The notes beneath the pieces are model-generated. The model was given only the letters and a program-made list of their open reading frames with translations. It had not been told where the DNA came from and ran no database searches. Shown one piece after another: positions 9,431 through 18,073 of a DNA stretch of 64,000 bases. Positions within the stretch are counted from its first letter, which is position 1. The number at the start of each line of letters is the position of its first letter. This DNA comes from Schlegelella_A sp965246805 (GTDB taxonomy: Bacteria; Pseudomonadota; Gammaproteobacteria; Burkholderiales; Burkholderiaceae_C): positions 124,001 through 188,000 of the forward strand of contig CBDFFO010000009.1 of the NCBI GenBank assembly GCA_965246805.1, in the 5' to 3' direction. The position numbers and the translations under genes were made by a program.

Positions 9431-10768
9431 ATGAAACCCGTCATCGCGATCGTCGGCCGACCGAACGTCGGCAAGTCGACGCTCTTCAACCGCATGACGA
9501 AATCGCGCGACGCGATCGTTGCCGACTTCGCCGGCCTCACGCGCGACCGCCACTACGGCGACGGCCTGAGCGGCGAGCACGAGTTCATCGTCGTCGACAC
9601 CGGTGGTTTCGAACCGACGAGCACCGGCGGCATCGTCAAGGAGATGGCGAAGCAGACGCAGCAGGCAGTGGCCGAGGCCGACGCGGTGATCTTCGTCGTC
9701 GACACGCGAAGCGGCCCCACCGGGCAAGACCACGACATCGCGCGTTACCTGCGTGTCTCCGGCAAGAAGATCATCCTCGCCGCCAACAAGGCCGAAGGCA
9801 TGAGCGAGTCGCCGCTCGTGGCGGAGTTCTACGAACTCGGGCTCGGCGAACCGAACCCGGTCTCTGCGGCGCATGGCCAGGGCATCAAGAGTTTGACCGA
9901 AGCCGCCCTCGAGGGCTTCGTGTTTCCCGAAGACGGCGAGCCGCAGGACACGACCGATGGCCCGATCAAGCTCGCAGTCGCAGGCCGCCCCAACGTCGGC
10001 AAGTCGACGCTTATCAACACTTGGCTCGGCGAGGAGCGTCTGATCGCGTTCGATCAGCCCGGCACCACCCGCGACGCCATCAGCGTGCCGTTCGAACGCG
10101 GCGGCGTGAAGTTCGAACTCATCGACACCGCGGGCCTGCGCCGGCGCGGCAAGGTGTTCGAGGCGGTCGAGAAGTTCTCGGTCGTCAAGACACTGCAGGC
10201 GATCACCGAAGCCAACGTCGTCCTGCTGCTGCTCGACGCCACGCAGGGCGTGACCGACCAGGACGCTCACATCGCCGGCTACATCCTGGAGAGCGGTCGC
10301 GCGGTGGTGCTTGCCGTCAACAAGTGGGACGCGGTCGACCTTTACCAGCGCCAGACGCTGGAGCGCTCGATCGAGCAACGACTGCCGTTTCTTCGCTATG
10401 CGCCGGTCATGAACATCTCCGCGCTGAAGCGCCAGGGCCTCGGCCCGGTGTGGATGGCGATCGCCGATGCGCATGCGTCGGCGATGCGCAAGATGCCGAC
10501 ACCGGTCCTGACGCGTCTGCTGGTCGAAGCCGTCGAACACCAGGCTCCGAAGCGGGCAGGCGCCTTCCGACCAAAGCTGCGTTATGCGCACCAGGGCGGC
10601 ATGAACCCGCCCATCATCATCATCCATGGCAACTCGCTCGAGCACGTGACCGATTCGTACAAGCGCTTCCTCGAGGGGCGTTTTCGCGCCCATTTCAAGC
10701 TCACCGGCACGCCGTTGCGAATCGAGTTGCGCTCGTCGAAAAACCCGTTCAGCGAGCGCCGCGAATGA
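9431..10768 (+). CDS. der: Ribosome-assembly GTPase Der (EngA)
   Basis: Essential GTPase with two consecutive G domains acting in 50S subunit maturation. Both P-loops are present as GRPNVGKST, at about residues 9-17 and near 184-192, with DTGG/DTAG G3 and NKAE/NKWD G4 motifs in each half. The C-terminal KH-like domain includes the segment NPPIIIIHGN. The 445-residue length is standard. The order bamB-der-hfq-hflX is conserved across beta- and gammaproteobacteria. Confidence 0.98.
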   Translation: MKPVIAIVGRPNVGKSTLFNRMTKSRDAIVADFAGLTRDRHYGDGLSGEHEFIVVDTGGFEPTSTGGIVKEMAKQTQQAVAEADAVIFVVDTRSGPTGQDHDIARYLRVSGKKIILAANKAEGMSESPLVAEFYELGLGEPNPVSAAHGQGIKSLTEAALEGFVFPEDGEPQDTTDGPIKLAVAGRPNVGKSTLINTWLGEERLIAFDQPGTTRDAISVPFERGGVKFELIDTAGLRRRGKVFEAVEKFSVVKTLQAITEANVVLLLLDATQGVTDQDAHIAGYILESGRAVVLAVNKWDAVDLYQRQTLERSIEQRLPFLRYAPVMNISALKRQGLGPVWMAIADAHASAMRKMPTPVLTRLLVEAVEHQAPKRAGAFRPKLRYAHQGGMNPPIIIIHGNSLEHVTDSYKRFLEGRFRAHFKLTGTPLRIELRSSKNPFSERRE

Positions 10769-10843
10769 CATGCCCTCACGCCTTGTCGCGCCGACCTCGT
10801 GTGTTAACGTTTCCCGCTTCTTTCTCCACGTCACGGAGTTCAC

Positions 10844-11086
10844 GTGAGCAACAAAGGGCAACTTCTACAAGACCCGTTTCTGAACCTCCTTCGCAAGGAG
10901 CACGTTCCGGTTTCGATCTACCTCGTCAACGGCATCAAGCTGCAAGGTCACATCGAATCGTTCGACCAGTACGTGGTGCTTCTCCGCAACACGGTCACGC
11001 AGATGGTCTACAAGCACGCCATCTCGACGGTGGTGCCGGGCAGGGCGGTGAACTTTCAGGCTTCCGAGCCGACCGAGCAGGCTTGA
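10844..11086 (+). CDS. hfq: RNA chaperone Hfq
   Basis: Sm-like hexameric RNA chaperone that pairs small RNAs with mRNAs. The 80-residue product has Sm1 (VSIYLVNGIKLQGHIESFD) and Sm2 (YKHAISTVVP) motifs and the distal and rim residues Q8, F42 and R-rich positions usual in Proteobacteria. The C-terminal tail is short compared with the E. coli protein. The start is GTG at 10844, 75 bases after der. It is followed by hflX after 31 bases. Confidence 0.98.
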   Translation: MSNKGQLLQDPFLNLLRKEHVPVSIYLVNGIKLQGHIESFDQYVVLLRNTVTQMVYKHAISTVVPGRAVNFQASEPTEQA

Positions 11087-11117
11087 GCCGGCCCGTGTCC
11101 GCCGGGCCGCGTGTCGA

Positions 11118-12383
11118 TTGAGCGCGCCTGATCATTCTTGGGTCGGCACGGCCACGCCGGCGCGCGCGATCCTCGTCGGCGTCGACTTCGGTCGCAACGC
11201 CTCGTTCGATGCGTCGCTCGATGAACTCGCATTGCTCGCGGAATCGGCCGGCGACGTCGCGGTCGCGCGCGTGATCGCGCGCCGCAAGGCACCCGACGCA
11301 GCGCTCTTCGTCGGCTCGGGCAAGGCCAATGAGATCCTCGAGCTCGTGAAGGCGCACGAGGCTGAAGCGGTGCTCTTCGACCAGGCGCTGTCGCCCGCGC
11401 AGCAACGCAACCTCGAGAAGCACCTCGGCGTCGCGGTGGCCGATCGCACGATGCTGATCCTCGAGATCTTCGGCGAACGCGCGAAAAGCCACGAGGGCAA
11501 GTTGCAGGTCGAGCTCGCCCGGCTGCAATACCTGTCGACGAGGCTGGTGCGGCGCTGGAGCCATCTCGAGCGACAGCGTGGCGGCATCGGCAACCGCGGC
11601 GGCCCGGGTGAAGCGCAGATCGAGCTCGACCGGCGCATGATCGGCGAGCGCATCAAGAGCACGAAGAAGCAGCTCGAGCGCGTGAAGAAGCAGCGCCAAA
11701 CGCAGCGCCGCGCACGTGAGCGCAACCAGACCTTCAGCGTGTCGCTGGTCGGCTACACCAACTCGGGCAAGTCGACGCTCTTCAACCGGCTTGTCAACGC
11801 CCAGACGTACGCCGCCGATCAGTTGTTCGCCACGCTCGACACCACGACGCGGCAATGGCATCTCGACGGCGTGTCGAGATCGGTCTCGCTCTCCGACACG
11901 GTCGGCTTCATACGCGAACTGCCGCACAAGCTTGTCGAGGCGTTCGAGGCGACCTTGCAGGAAGCGAACGACGCCGACGTGCTGCTTCACGTGGTCGATG
12001 CCGCCAACCCCGACCTGCTCGGCCAGATGAGCGAGGTCGAGCGCGTGCTCGCCGAGATCGGCGCGGCCGATCTGCCTCGGGTTCTGGTCTACAACAAGAT
12101 CGATCTGTTCGACGACGCTGCGCGCCCACGCACGCTCCGCGACGAGATCGAGATCGGCGACGCGCGCCGCGTGCCGCGCGTGTTCATGAGCTCCAGAACG
12201 GGCGAAGGCCTGGACGGGCTGAAGGCGCTGCTGGCAGAGATGGCTGGCGCGCGCGAGTCGCGCGGCTTGAACTGGCCCGCGGCAACCCCACATGACGCCG
12301 ACGCCGCCCTGCCGCTGTCAGCCGCCGCCGACGACTCGGCTCTGTCCGTGCCCCGTACCGGCACCTTCCATTCGACCCCATGA
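11118..12383 (+). CDS. hflX: Ribosome-associated GTPase HflX
   Basis: GTPase that binds 50S subunits and can split stalled or stressed ribosomes. The N-terminal HflX domain holds the glycine-rich linker RGGIGNRGGPGE, and the G domain has its P-loop GYTNSGKST at about 212-220 and DTVGF as G3. It starts most likely at TTG 11118, since no ATG or GTG lies in a fitting place. The 421-residue length is normal. Its stop overlaps the first possible hflK start, as in the hfq-hflX-hflK-hflC operon of E. coli. Confidence 0.95.
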   Translation: MSAPDHSWVGTATPARAILVGVDFGRNASFDASLDELALLAESAGDVAVARVIARRKAPDAALFVGSGKANEILELVKAHEAEAVLFDQALSPAQQRNLEKHLGVAVADRTMLILEIFGERAKSHEGKLQVELARLQYLSTRLVRRWSHLERQRGGIGNRGGPGEAQIELDRRMIGERIKSTKKQLERVKKQRQTQRRARERNQTFSVSLVGYTNSGKSTLFNRLVNAQTYAADQLFATLDTTTRQWHLDGVSRSVSLSDTVGFIRELPHKLVEAFEATLQEANDADVLLHVVDAANPDLLGQMSEVERVLAEIGAADLPRVLVYNKIDLFDDAARPRTLRDEIEIGDARRVPRVFMSSRTGEGLDGLKALLAEMAGARESRGLNWPAATPHDADAALPLSAAADDSALSVPRTGTFHSTP

Positions 12384-13714
12384 CCATGCGCGTCTTCCCC
12401 CACCCGATCGACGCCCGCGACCATCTGCTCCGCGATGCGTCGCGCGCGGGCATCGCCCTGCTGCTCGCGCTGGTGTCAGGCGTGTCGCGCGCAGCTTCTC
12501 GGCGGCCCGATCCGATGCTCGCAAATGAAGGCCCGCCCGATCTCGATGAGTTGTGGCGCGACTTCAATCGCAAGCTGAGCGGCCTGTTCGGCGGCAAGGG
12601 CGGGTCGCGACGACCCGCGCCCGATGGCGGCGGCAGCGGCGGGCCCAACTTCCAGCCCAATATGCGCAGCGCGGGCGTGGGTGCGGCGTTGATCGCCGGT
12701 TTGCTGGTGCTGGTCTGGATCGGCAGCGGTCTTTTCATCGTGCAGGAGGGCGAGCAGGCTGTCGTGACGACATTTGGCAAGTACAGCCGCACCGTCGACG
12801 CCGGCGTCAATTACCGCGCGCCGTACCCGTTCCAGGCGCACGAGACCGAGAAGGTCACGCAGTTGCGCTCGGTCGAAGTCGGCAAGTCCACCGTCAATCC
12901 CGCGACCGGTCTGCGAGATTCGTCGATGCTCACGCAAGACGAGAACATCGTCGACATCCGCTTCGCTGTGCAGTACCGCCTGAAAGACCTGAGGGCGTTC
13001 CTGTTCGAGAACCAGTTGCCGGAGCCGGCCGTCATTCTCGCGGCCGAGTCGGCGGTGCGCGAGATCATCGGCAAGACCAAGATCGATTCGGTGCTCTATG
13101 AAGGGCGTGACGCGATCGCGCCCGGCCTGGTGAAATCGATCCAGGCGCAACTCGACCGCCTCAACGCGGGCATCCTTGTCGTCAATGTCAATGTGCAGAG
13201 CGTCAATCCGCCCGAGCAGGTTCAGGCGGCTTTCGACGACACCCTGAAGGCCGGGCAGGACGGCGACCGCTTGAAGAAGGAAGGACTGGCCTACGCGAGC
13301 GATGTCATTCCGAAGGCGCAGGGCGAAGCCGCACGCCTTCGCGAACAGGCCGAAGGGTACAAGGCCACCGTCGTCGCCCAGGCGACGGGTGATGCGGAGC
13401 GCTTCAGCCGCGTGCTGGTCGAGTACCAGAAAGCGCCCGCCGTGACGCGCGACCGCATCTACCTCGACACGATGAGGCAGGTGTATTCCAACGTCACCAA
13501 GGTGATGATCGATGCGCGAAACAACAGCACCTTGCTCAACCTGCCGCTCGACAAGTTGATGCAGCAGCTGTCCGCGGGAAGCGCGCCCGCGACGGCCGCT
13601 TCCGCAAACCCGCCGGCACCGACCACGCCGCCCGATGCGGCATCACCGAGCACGGGCTCGGTCGACATTCGCTCGCGCGACAACCAGCGCAGCCGCGAGC
13701 GCGAACAACGCTGA
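12380..13714 (+). CDS. hflK: FtsH modulator HflK (SPFH family)
   Basis: Inner-membrane SPFH protein that forms a large periplasmic cage with HflC around the FtsH protease. A single TM segment lies at about 98-120, followed by the band-7 domain (FIVQEGEQAVVTTFG). The start is uncertain. ATG 12380 overlaps the hflX stop, but its first 45 residues look unlike HflK. ATG 12515 (residue 46) gives MLANEGPPDLDELWRDFNRK, close to the usual family start with the DLDELWRD motif. The Pro/Ala/Thr-rich C-terminus is typical. Confidence 0.95.
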   Translation: MTMRVFPHPIDARDHLLRDASRAGIALLLALVSGVSRAASRRPDPMLANEGPPDLDELWRDFNRKLSGLFGGKGGSRRPAPDGGGSGGPNFQPNMRSAGVGAALIAGLLVLVWIGSGLFIVQEGEQAVVTTFGKYSRTVDAGVNYRAPYPFQAHETEKVTQLRSVEVGKSTVNPATGLRDSSMLTQDENIVDIRFAVQYRLKDLRAFLFENQLPEPAVILAAESAVREIIGKTKIDSVLYEGRDAIAPGLVKSIQAQLDRLNAGILVVNVNVQSVNPPEQVQAAFDDTLKAGQDGDRLKKEGLAYASDVIPKAQGEAARLREQAEGYKATVVAQATGDAERFSRVLVEYQKAPAVTRDRIYLDTMRQVYSNVTKVMIDARNNSTLLNLPLDKLMQQLSAGSAPATAASANPPAPTTPPDAASPSTGSVDIRSRDNQRSREREQR

Positions 13715-13728
13715 TCAGAAAGAAAACA

Positions 13729-14628
13729 ATGAACCGGCTCGGATTCGCGATCGTGGGCGTGCTGCTGGTCTTGATGCTGGCGTCGTCGATGTTTTTCGTC
13801 GTCGACCAGCGCAAGGTGGCCGTCGTCTACTCGTTTGGTGAGATCAAGGACGTGGTGCAGGAGCCCGGCCTGAAATTCAAGCTCCCGACGCCCTTGCAGA
13901 CCGTGGTGTTCCTAGACCGCCGCATCCAGACGCTCGACAGTCAGGAGGCGAAGGCGATCTTCACGGCCGAGAAGAAGAGTCTGGTCATCGACTGGCTGGT
14001 CAAGTGGCGCATCGTCGACGCGAAGCAGTTCATCCGCAACATCGGCACCAAAGAGTCCAATCTCGAGTTGCGTCTCACGTCGGTCGTGCAGACGGCATTC
14101 AACGACGAAGTGACGAAGCGCACGATCGGCGAAGTGCTCTCGACCGGACGAGACAAGGTCGTCACGGATGTGCGCGGGCGCCTTCTCGACGACGCGAAAT
14201 CGTTCGGCATCGAGATCCTCGACGTGCGCATCAAGCGCGTCGATTTCGTCGCCGCCATCAGCGAGTCGATCTACAGCCGGATGGTTGCCGAGCGCAAGCA
14301 GGTGGCCAACCAGCTGCGCGCGACCGGCAGCGCCGACAACGAGAAGATCAAGGCCGATGCCGATCGTCAGCGCCAGGTGATCGTCGCCGAGGCTTATCGA
14401 GACGCCGAGAAGGTGAAAGGCGACGGTGACGCCAAGGCCTCTGCCATCTTTGCCGACGCGTTCGGCCGCGATCCGCAGTTCGCACAGTTCTATCGGAGCC
14501 TCGACGCGTATCGCGGCACCTTTCGCAACAAGTCTGACGTGATGGTCATCGACTCGAGCAACGACTTCTTCAAGGCGATGCGCGGCGCCATTGCTGCACC
14601 GGCGGCCGCCGCAGCGCCGCGCAGGTAA
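13729..14628 (+). CDS. hflC: FtsH modulator HflC (SPFH family)
   Basis: Partner of HflK in the HflKC-FtsH membrane protease complex. It has an N-terminal TM segment at about 4-22 and an SPFH domain beginning FFVVDQRKVAVVYSFGE. The 299-residue length matches the family. It begins 14 bases after hflK. Confidence 0.97.
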   Translation: MNRLGFAIVGVLLVLMLASSMFFVVDQRKVAVVYSFGEIKDVVQEPGLKFKLPTPLQTVVFLDRRIQTLDSQEAKAIFTAEKKSLVIDWLVKWRIVDAKQFIRNIGTKESNLELRLTSVVQTAFNDEVTKRTIGEVLSTGRDKVVTDVRGRLLDDAKSFGIEILDVRIKRVDFVAAISESIYSRMVAERKQVANQLRATGSADNEKIKADADRQRQVIVAEAYRDAEKVKGDGDAKASAIFADAFGRDPQFAQFYRSLDAYRGTFRNKSDVMVIDSSNDFFKAMRGAIAAPAAAAAPRR

Positions 14629-14633
14629 ACGCG

Positions 14634-14837
14634 TTGGGGCGTCCGGGGTTCTGGGAAGTCGCGGGTGCCGCGCTCGGCTTGCTGTTGATCGTCGAGGGCC
14701 TGTTGCCTTTCGCGAGCCCGCCGTTCTGGCGCCGAGTGTTCGCCTACGCGGTGCGCCTTACCGACGCGCAATTGCGCATCCTCGGTCTGGCGAGCATGCT
14801 GGCCGGCTTGGTGATGATGGCGGTCTTCCTGCCGTGA
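14634..14837 (+). CDS. Small DUF2065 membrane protein
   Basis: A 67-residue protein with two hydrophobic segments (about 8-22 and 48-66) and a conserved hinge LTDAQLRILGLASMLAG, matching DUF2065 (YjeT-like). The start is TTG, only 5 bases after the hflC stop. The same small gene sits between hflC and hisZ or purA in many Proteobacteria. The function is unknown; a link to the HflKC/FtsH complex is only suggested by the neighbours. Confidence 0.85.
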   Translation: MGRPGFWEVAGAALGLLLIVEGLLPFASPPFWRRVFAYAVRLTDAQLRILGLASMLAGLVMMAVFLP

Positions 14838-14876
14838 GAGCCCCGTTTCCCGAACCGGGCGCCGCGACGCGACCCG

Positions 14877-14882
14877 TACAAT
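14877..14882 (+). promoter_or_regulatory. Possible -10 box for hisZ-purA
   Basis: TACAAT lies 27 bases before the hisZ ATG in the 72-base gap after the DUF2065 gene. It resembles a sigma-70 -10 element, but no clear -35 box is seen. Confidence 0.3.
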
Positions 14883-14909
14883 TCCCGTTTTAATTAAGCG
14901 CGCTTTCGA

Positions 14910-15911
14910 ATGTCATCTGCTTGGCTCTTGCCCGAGCACATTGCCGATGTCTTGCCATCGGCGGCACGGCACATCGAGGCGCTACGCCGCGGCTTGCTCG
15001 ACACGGCCGCGAATCACGGCTTCGAGCTCGTGATCCCGCCGCTGCTCGAGCACATCGAATCGTTGTTGTCGGGCGCGGGTCATGCACTCGACCTGCAGAC
15101 CTTCAAGCTCGTCGATCAGTCGAGCGGACGCACGCTCGGCCTGCGCGCCGACATCACGTCGCAAGTCGCCCGCATCGACGCGCACTTGTTGAACCGCGAC
15201 GACGTCGTACGGCTCTGCTATTGCGGCCCGGTGTTGCACGCGCGCGTCTCGGGCATCAGCGCGACACGCGAGCCGTTGCAGTTCGGCGCCGAGATCTACG
15301 GCGAAGCAGGCCTGGCGGCCGACATCGAGGTGATGGATCTTGCGCTCGAATCGCTGTACACGGCCAAGCTCGGGCGTCTGGTGTTTGACTTCGCCGATGC
15401 GCGCATCGTGCGCGGTGTCCTCGCCGGCGTGCCGGTCGATCTGGGGGTGCTCGATCAGGTCTATGCCGCGCTCGAAAGCAAGGACGCGCCGACCTTGCGG
15501 GAGGTGTCTAAAACTTTTCCAGCGCCAGCGCGGAGCGGGCTGCTCTCGCTGGTGTCGCTCTACGGCGGGCTCGACGTGCTTGCCGCGGCGCGACGCGAAC
15601 TGCCTTCCCGCCCGACCATCCGGGCGGCGCTCGACGACCTCGAACGCCTTGCCGCCCACGCCGCCCGGCGTGACGACGGCGTCGAGGTGGGGTTCGATCT
15701 CGCCGATCTTTCGGGTTACGCGTACTACAGCGGTGCCCGTTTCGCGGTGTATGCCGAAGGCTCCAGCGACGCGATCGCGCGCGGTGGTCGCTACGACGAA
15801 GTCGGTGCGGTCTTCGGTCGCAATCGGCCGGCCGTCGGCTTCAGCCTCGATGTGAAGCAGCTCGCGGCACTGCCCACGCCATCTTCTGCGCGCGTCGGCA
15901 CAACGATGTGA
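14910..15911 (+). CDS. hisZ: ATP phosphoribosyltransferase regulatory subunit HisZ
   Basis: HisRS-like protein without tRNA synthetase activity that activates the short form of HisG in the first step of histidine synthesis. The fold is class II synthetase-like (RRGLLDTAANHGFELVIPPL; RADITSQVARIDAH; GGRYDEVG), and the C-terminal anticodon domain of HisRS is absent, giving 333 residues. This distinguishes it from the true HisS at 6199. The stop overlaps the first purA start codon. Confidence 0.95.
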   Translation: MSSAWLLPEHIADVLPSAARHIEALRRGLLDTAANHGFELVIPPLLEHIESLLSGAGHALDLQTFKLVDQSSGRTLGLRADITSQVARIDAHLLNRDDVVRLCYCGPVLHARVSGISATREPLQFGAEIYGEAGLAADIEVMDLALESLYTAKLGRLVFDFADARIVRGVLAGVPVDLGVLDQVYAALESKDAPTLREVSKTFPAPARSGLLSLVSLYGGLDVLAAARRELPSRPTIRAALDDLERLAAHAARRDDGVEVGFDLADLSGYAYYSGARFAVYAEGSSDAIARGGRYDEVGAVFGRNRPAVGFSLDVKQLAALPTPSSARVGTTM

Positions 15912-17305
15912 CGCCACCCGTGGACAGCATGAACACGATCGCCCTTCCTCTGACCTCGTTGCCCGCGCGCGGCAAGACCGGCCGCAATGTCGTCGTCGTC
16001 GGCACGCAGTGGGGTGATGAAGGGAAGGGCAAGGTCGTCGATTGGCTCACAGACCACGCGCAGGCGGTGGTGCGCTTCCAGGGCGGCCACAACGCCGGCC
16101 ACACGCTGGTGATCAAGGGGGTCAAGACGGCCCTGCAACTGATCCCGTCGGGTGTGATGCGCGATGGCGTCGCGTGCTACATCGGCAACGGGGTGGTGGT
16201 TGATCCGGTCCATCTTCTCGCCGAGATCGCTCGGCTCGAAGCGATGGGCGTCGATGTGCGCTCGCGGCTTTTCTTGAGCGAGTCATGCCCGCTGATCCTG
16301 CCGTTCCACGTGGAGGTCGACAAGGCGCGCGAGATGCGTCGCGAGACCAGCGGCGTCGGCAAGATCGGCACCACTGGCAAGGGCATCGGCCCGGCCTACG
16401 AAGACAAGGTCGCGCGGCGCGCGTTGCGCGTGCAGGACTTGAAGCATCCGGAACGCTTCGCGAACAAGCTGCGGGAACTGCTGGAGCTGCACAACGCGGC
16501 GTTGACCGGTGTGCTTCACGGCCAGGCACTCGAGTTCCAACCGATCTACGAGCTGGCCATGAAAGCCGCCGATGCGCTGAAGCCGCTCATGGCTGACGTG
16601 GGTTACGCGCTGCACCAGGCCAACCATGCGGGCGCGAACATCCTCTTCGAAGGCGCGCAGGGCACCCTGCTCGACATCGACCACGGCACCTATCCGTATG
16701 TCACGTCCAGCAACTGCGTGGCCGGCAACGCGTCGGCGGGCTCCGGCGTCGGCCCCGATGCGTTGCACTACGTGCTCGGCATCACCAAGGCCTACACCAC
16801 CCGCGTCGGTGGCGGCCCGTTCCCGACCGAACTGCCGATGGAGGTGCCGGGAACCGTCGGCCATCACCTGTCGACCGTGGGCCAGGAACGCGGCACCGTG
16901 ACCGGTCGACCCCGTCGCTGCGGTTGGCTCGACGCCGCGGCGCTGAAGCGCGCCATCATCATCAACGGCGTGTCGGGCCTTTGCATCACGAAACTCGACG
17001 TGCTCGACGGTCTCGACGAGATCAAGGTCTGCGTCGGCTACGAGCTGGCCGGCCGGCGCGTCAATATCTTGCCGCTCGACGCCGACGACATCGCCGCTTG
17101 CGTCCCCATCTACGACACCTTCGAAGGATGGCAGGACACGACCTTCGGCGTCACCGATTGGAGCGCCTTGCCGCGCAACGCGCGGCGCTACCTCGAGCGC
17201 GTACAAGGCTTCATCGGCGCGCCGATTGACATGGTGTCGACCGGCCCCGACCGCGACCACACCATCGTGCTGCGCCACCCGTTCGAAGCGCGCGCCACCC
17301 CCTGA
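15908..17305 (+). CDS. purA: Adenylosuccinate synthetase
   Basis: GTP-dependent enzyme that joins IMP and aspartate in AMP synthesis. GTQWGDEGKGK at 32-42 is the P-loop-like signature with the catalytic Asp. Other signatures are GHNAGHT and GIGPAYEDK. The C-terminal region carries the GRPRRCGW segment. The reading frame of 465 codons is longer than usual (about 430), so the true start may be ATG 15929 (MNTIALP) rather than ATG 15908. Confidence 0.97.
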   Translation: MTPPVDSMNTIALPLTSLPARGKTGRNVVVVGTQWGDEGKGKVVDWLTDHAQAVVRFQGGHNAGHTLVIKGVKTALQLIPSGVMRDGVACYIGNGVVVDPVHLLAEIARLEAMGVDVRSRLFLSESCPLILPFHVEVDKAREMRRETSGVGKIGTTGKGIGPAYEDKVARRALRVQDLKHPERFANKLRELLELHNAALTGVLHGQALEFQPIYELAMKAADALKPLMADVGYALHQANHAGANILFEGAQGTLLDIDHGTYPYVTSSNCVAGNASAGSGVGPDALHYVLGITKAYTTRVGGGPFPTELPMEVPGTVGHHLSTVGQERGTVTGRPRRCGWLDAAALKRAIIINGVSGLCITKLDVLDGLDEIKVCVGYELAGRRVNILPLDADDIAACVPIYDTFEGWQDTTFGVTDWSALPRNARRYLERVQGFIGAPIDMVSTGPDRDHTIVLRHPFEARATP

Positions 17306-17327
17306 ATCGACCGGACCTGCAACCCCC

Positions 17328-17849
17328 ATGTTGACCGACGACGGCAAACACCTTTACGTCTCCTGGGACGAGTACCACATGCTGATCGAGCGCCTGGCGC
17401 TCAAGATCCATGCGTCCGGCTGGCAGTTCGATCAGATCCTGTGCCTCGCTCGAGGGGGCATGCGGCCCGGCGACGTCATCTCTCGCGTGTTCGACAAGCC
17501 ACTGGCGATCATGTCGACCAGCTCTTACCGCGCGGAGGCCGGCACCATCCAGGGCCGGCTCGACCTGGCCAAGTACATCACGATGCCGAGGGGCGAGCTT
17601 GCCGGCCGGGTGCTGCTCGTCGACGATTTGTCCGATTCCGGCGTCACGTTGCGCGCGGTCGTCGATCGCTTGCGCGGCATGCCGTCTATCAGCGAATTGC
17701 GCTCGGCGGTGATCTGGACCAAGGGCGTTTCGAGCTACACGCCGGACTATTACGTCGAACTGCTGCCCTCGAGCCCATGGATCCACCAGCCGTTCGAAGA
17801 GTACGACGACCTTCGGCCCGATGGCCTCGCGAAGAAGTTCGTCATCTGA
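17328..17849 (+). CDS. Phosphoribosyltransferase (hypoxanthine/xanthine type)
   Basis: A 173-residue PRTase fold protein. The PRPP-binding loop is VLLVDDLSDSGVT at 95-107, with the two acidic residues D99 and D100, and an upstream CLARGGMRPGD segment binds pyrophosphate. Similarity is to the Gpt/HGPRTase-like family found after purA in Burkholderiales. Substrate (hypoxanthine, guanine or xanthine) cannot be decided by eye. It starts 22 bases after purA, which suggests a joint purine salvage and synthesis unit. Confidence 0.9.
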   Translation: MLTDDGKHLYVSWDEYHMLIERLALKIHASGWQFDQILCLARGGMRPGDVISRVFDKPLAIMSTSSYRAEAGTIQGRLDLAKYITMPRGELAGRVLLVDDLSDSGVTLRAVVDRLRGMPSISELRSAVIWTKGVSSYTPDYYVELLPSSPWIHQPFEEYDDLRPDGLAKKFVI

Positions 17850-17916
17850 ACATGAAGATCCGGCGCCGCATGCGCGATCGCAAGCAACAAAACGGCGCCG
17901 ACGGGACCCTGAATTG

Positions 17917-17937
17917 AAAAAGCCCGCCGAAGCGAGC
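17917..17937 (-). terminator. Rho-independent terminator of tRNA-Leu
   Basis: Read on the minus strand, GCTCGC-TTCG-GCGGGC forms a 6-pair stem (one G-U) with a TTCG tetraloop followed by five T. It lies 11 bases after the 3' end of the tRNA-Leu gene. Confidence 0.8.
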
Positions 17938-17948
17938 TCATCAAAACC

Positions 17949-18033
17949 TGGTGCCCGGGAAGGGACTCGAACCCCCACACCTTGCGGCGTACGGACCTGA
18001 ACCGTATGCGTCTACCAATTCCGCCACCCGGGC
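17949..18033 (-). tRNA. tRNA-Leu (anticodon CAG)
   Basis: An 85-nt minus-strand tRNA with acceptor stem GCCCGGG/CCCGGGC, discriminator A and encoded CCA. The D-arm region GGCGGAATTGGTAGAC, a long variable arm and the T-loop GGTTCGAGTC are all typical of class II tRNA-Leu. The anticodon stem TACGG/CCGTA encloses the loop TTCAGGT, giving anticodon CAG that reads CTG, a frequent leucine codon in this GC-rich sequence. Confidence 0.97.
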
Positions 18034-18073
18034 CATTCAGGAAGGTCGGCACTTTAGCATCAAAGCACACCCA

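Noticed and set aside
8198..10861. Open minus-strand frame of nearly 900 codons opposite bamB and der
   Set aside because: Antisense shadow caused by codon bias; residues show no known domain, and the plus-strand genes have all their motifs.
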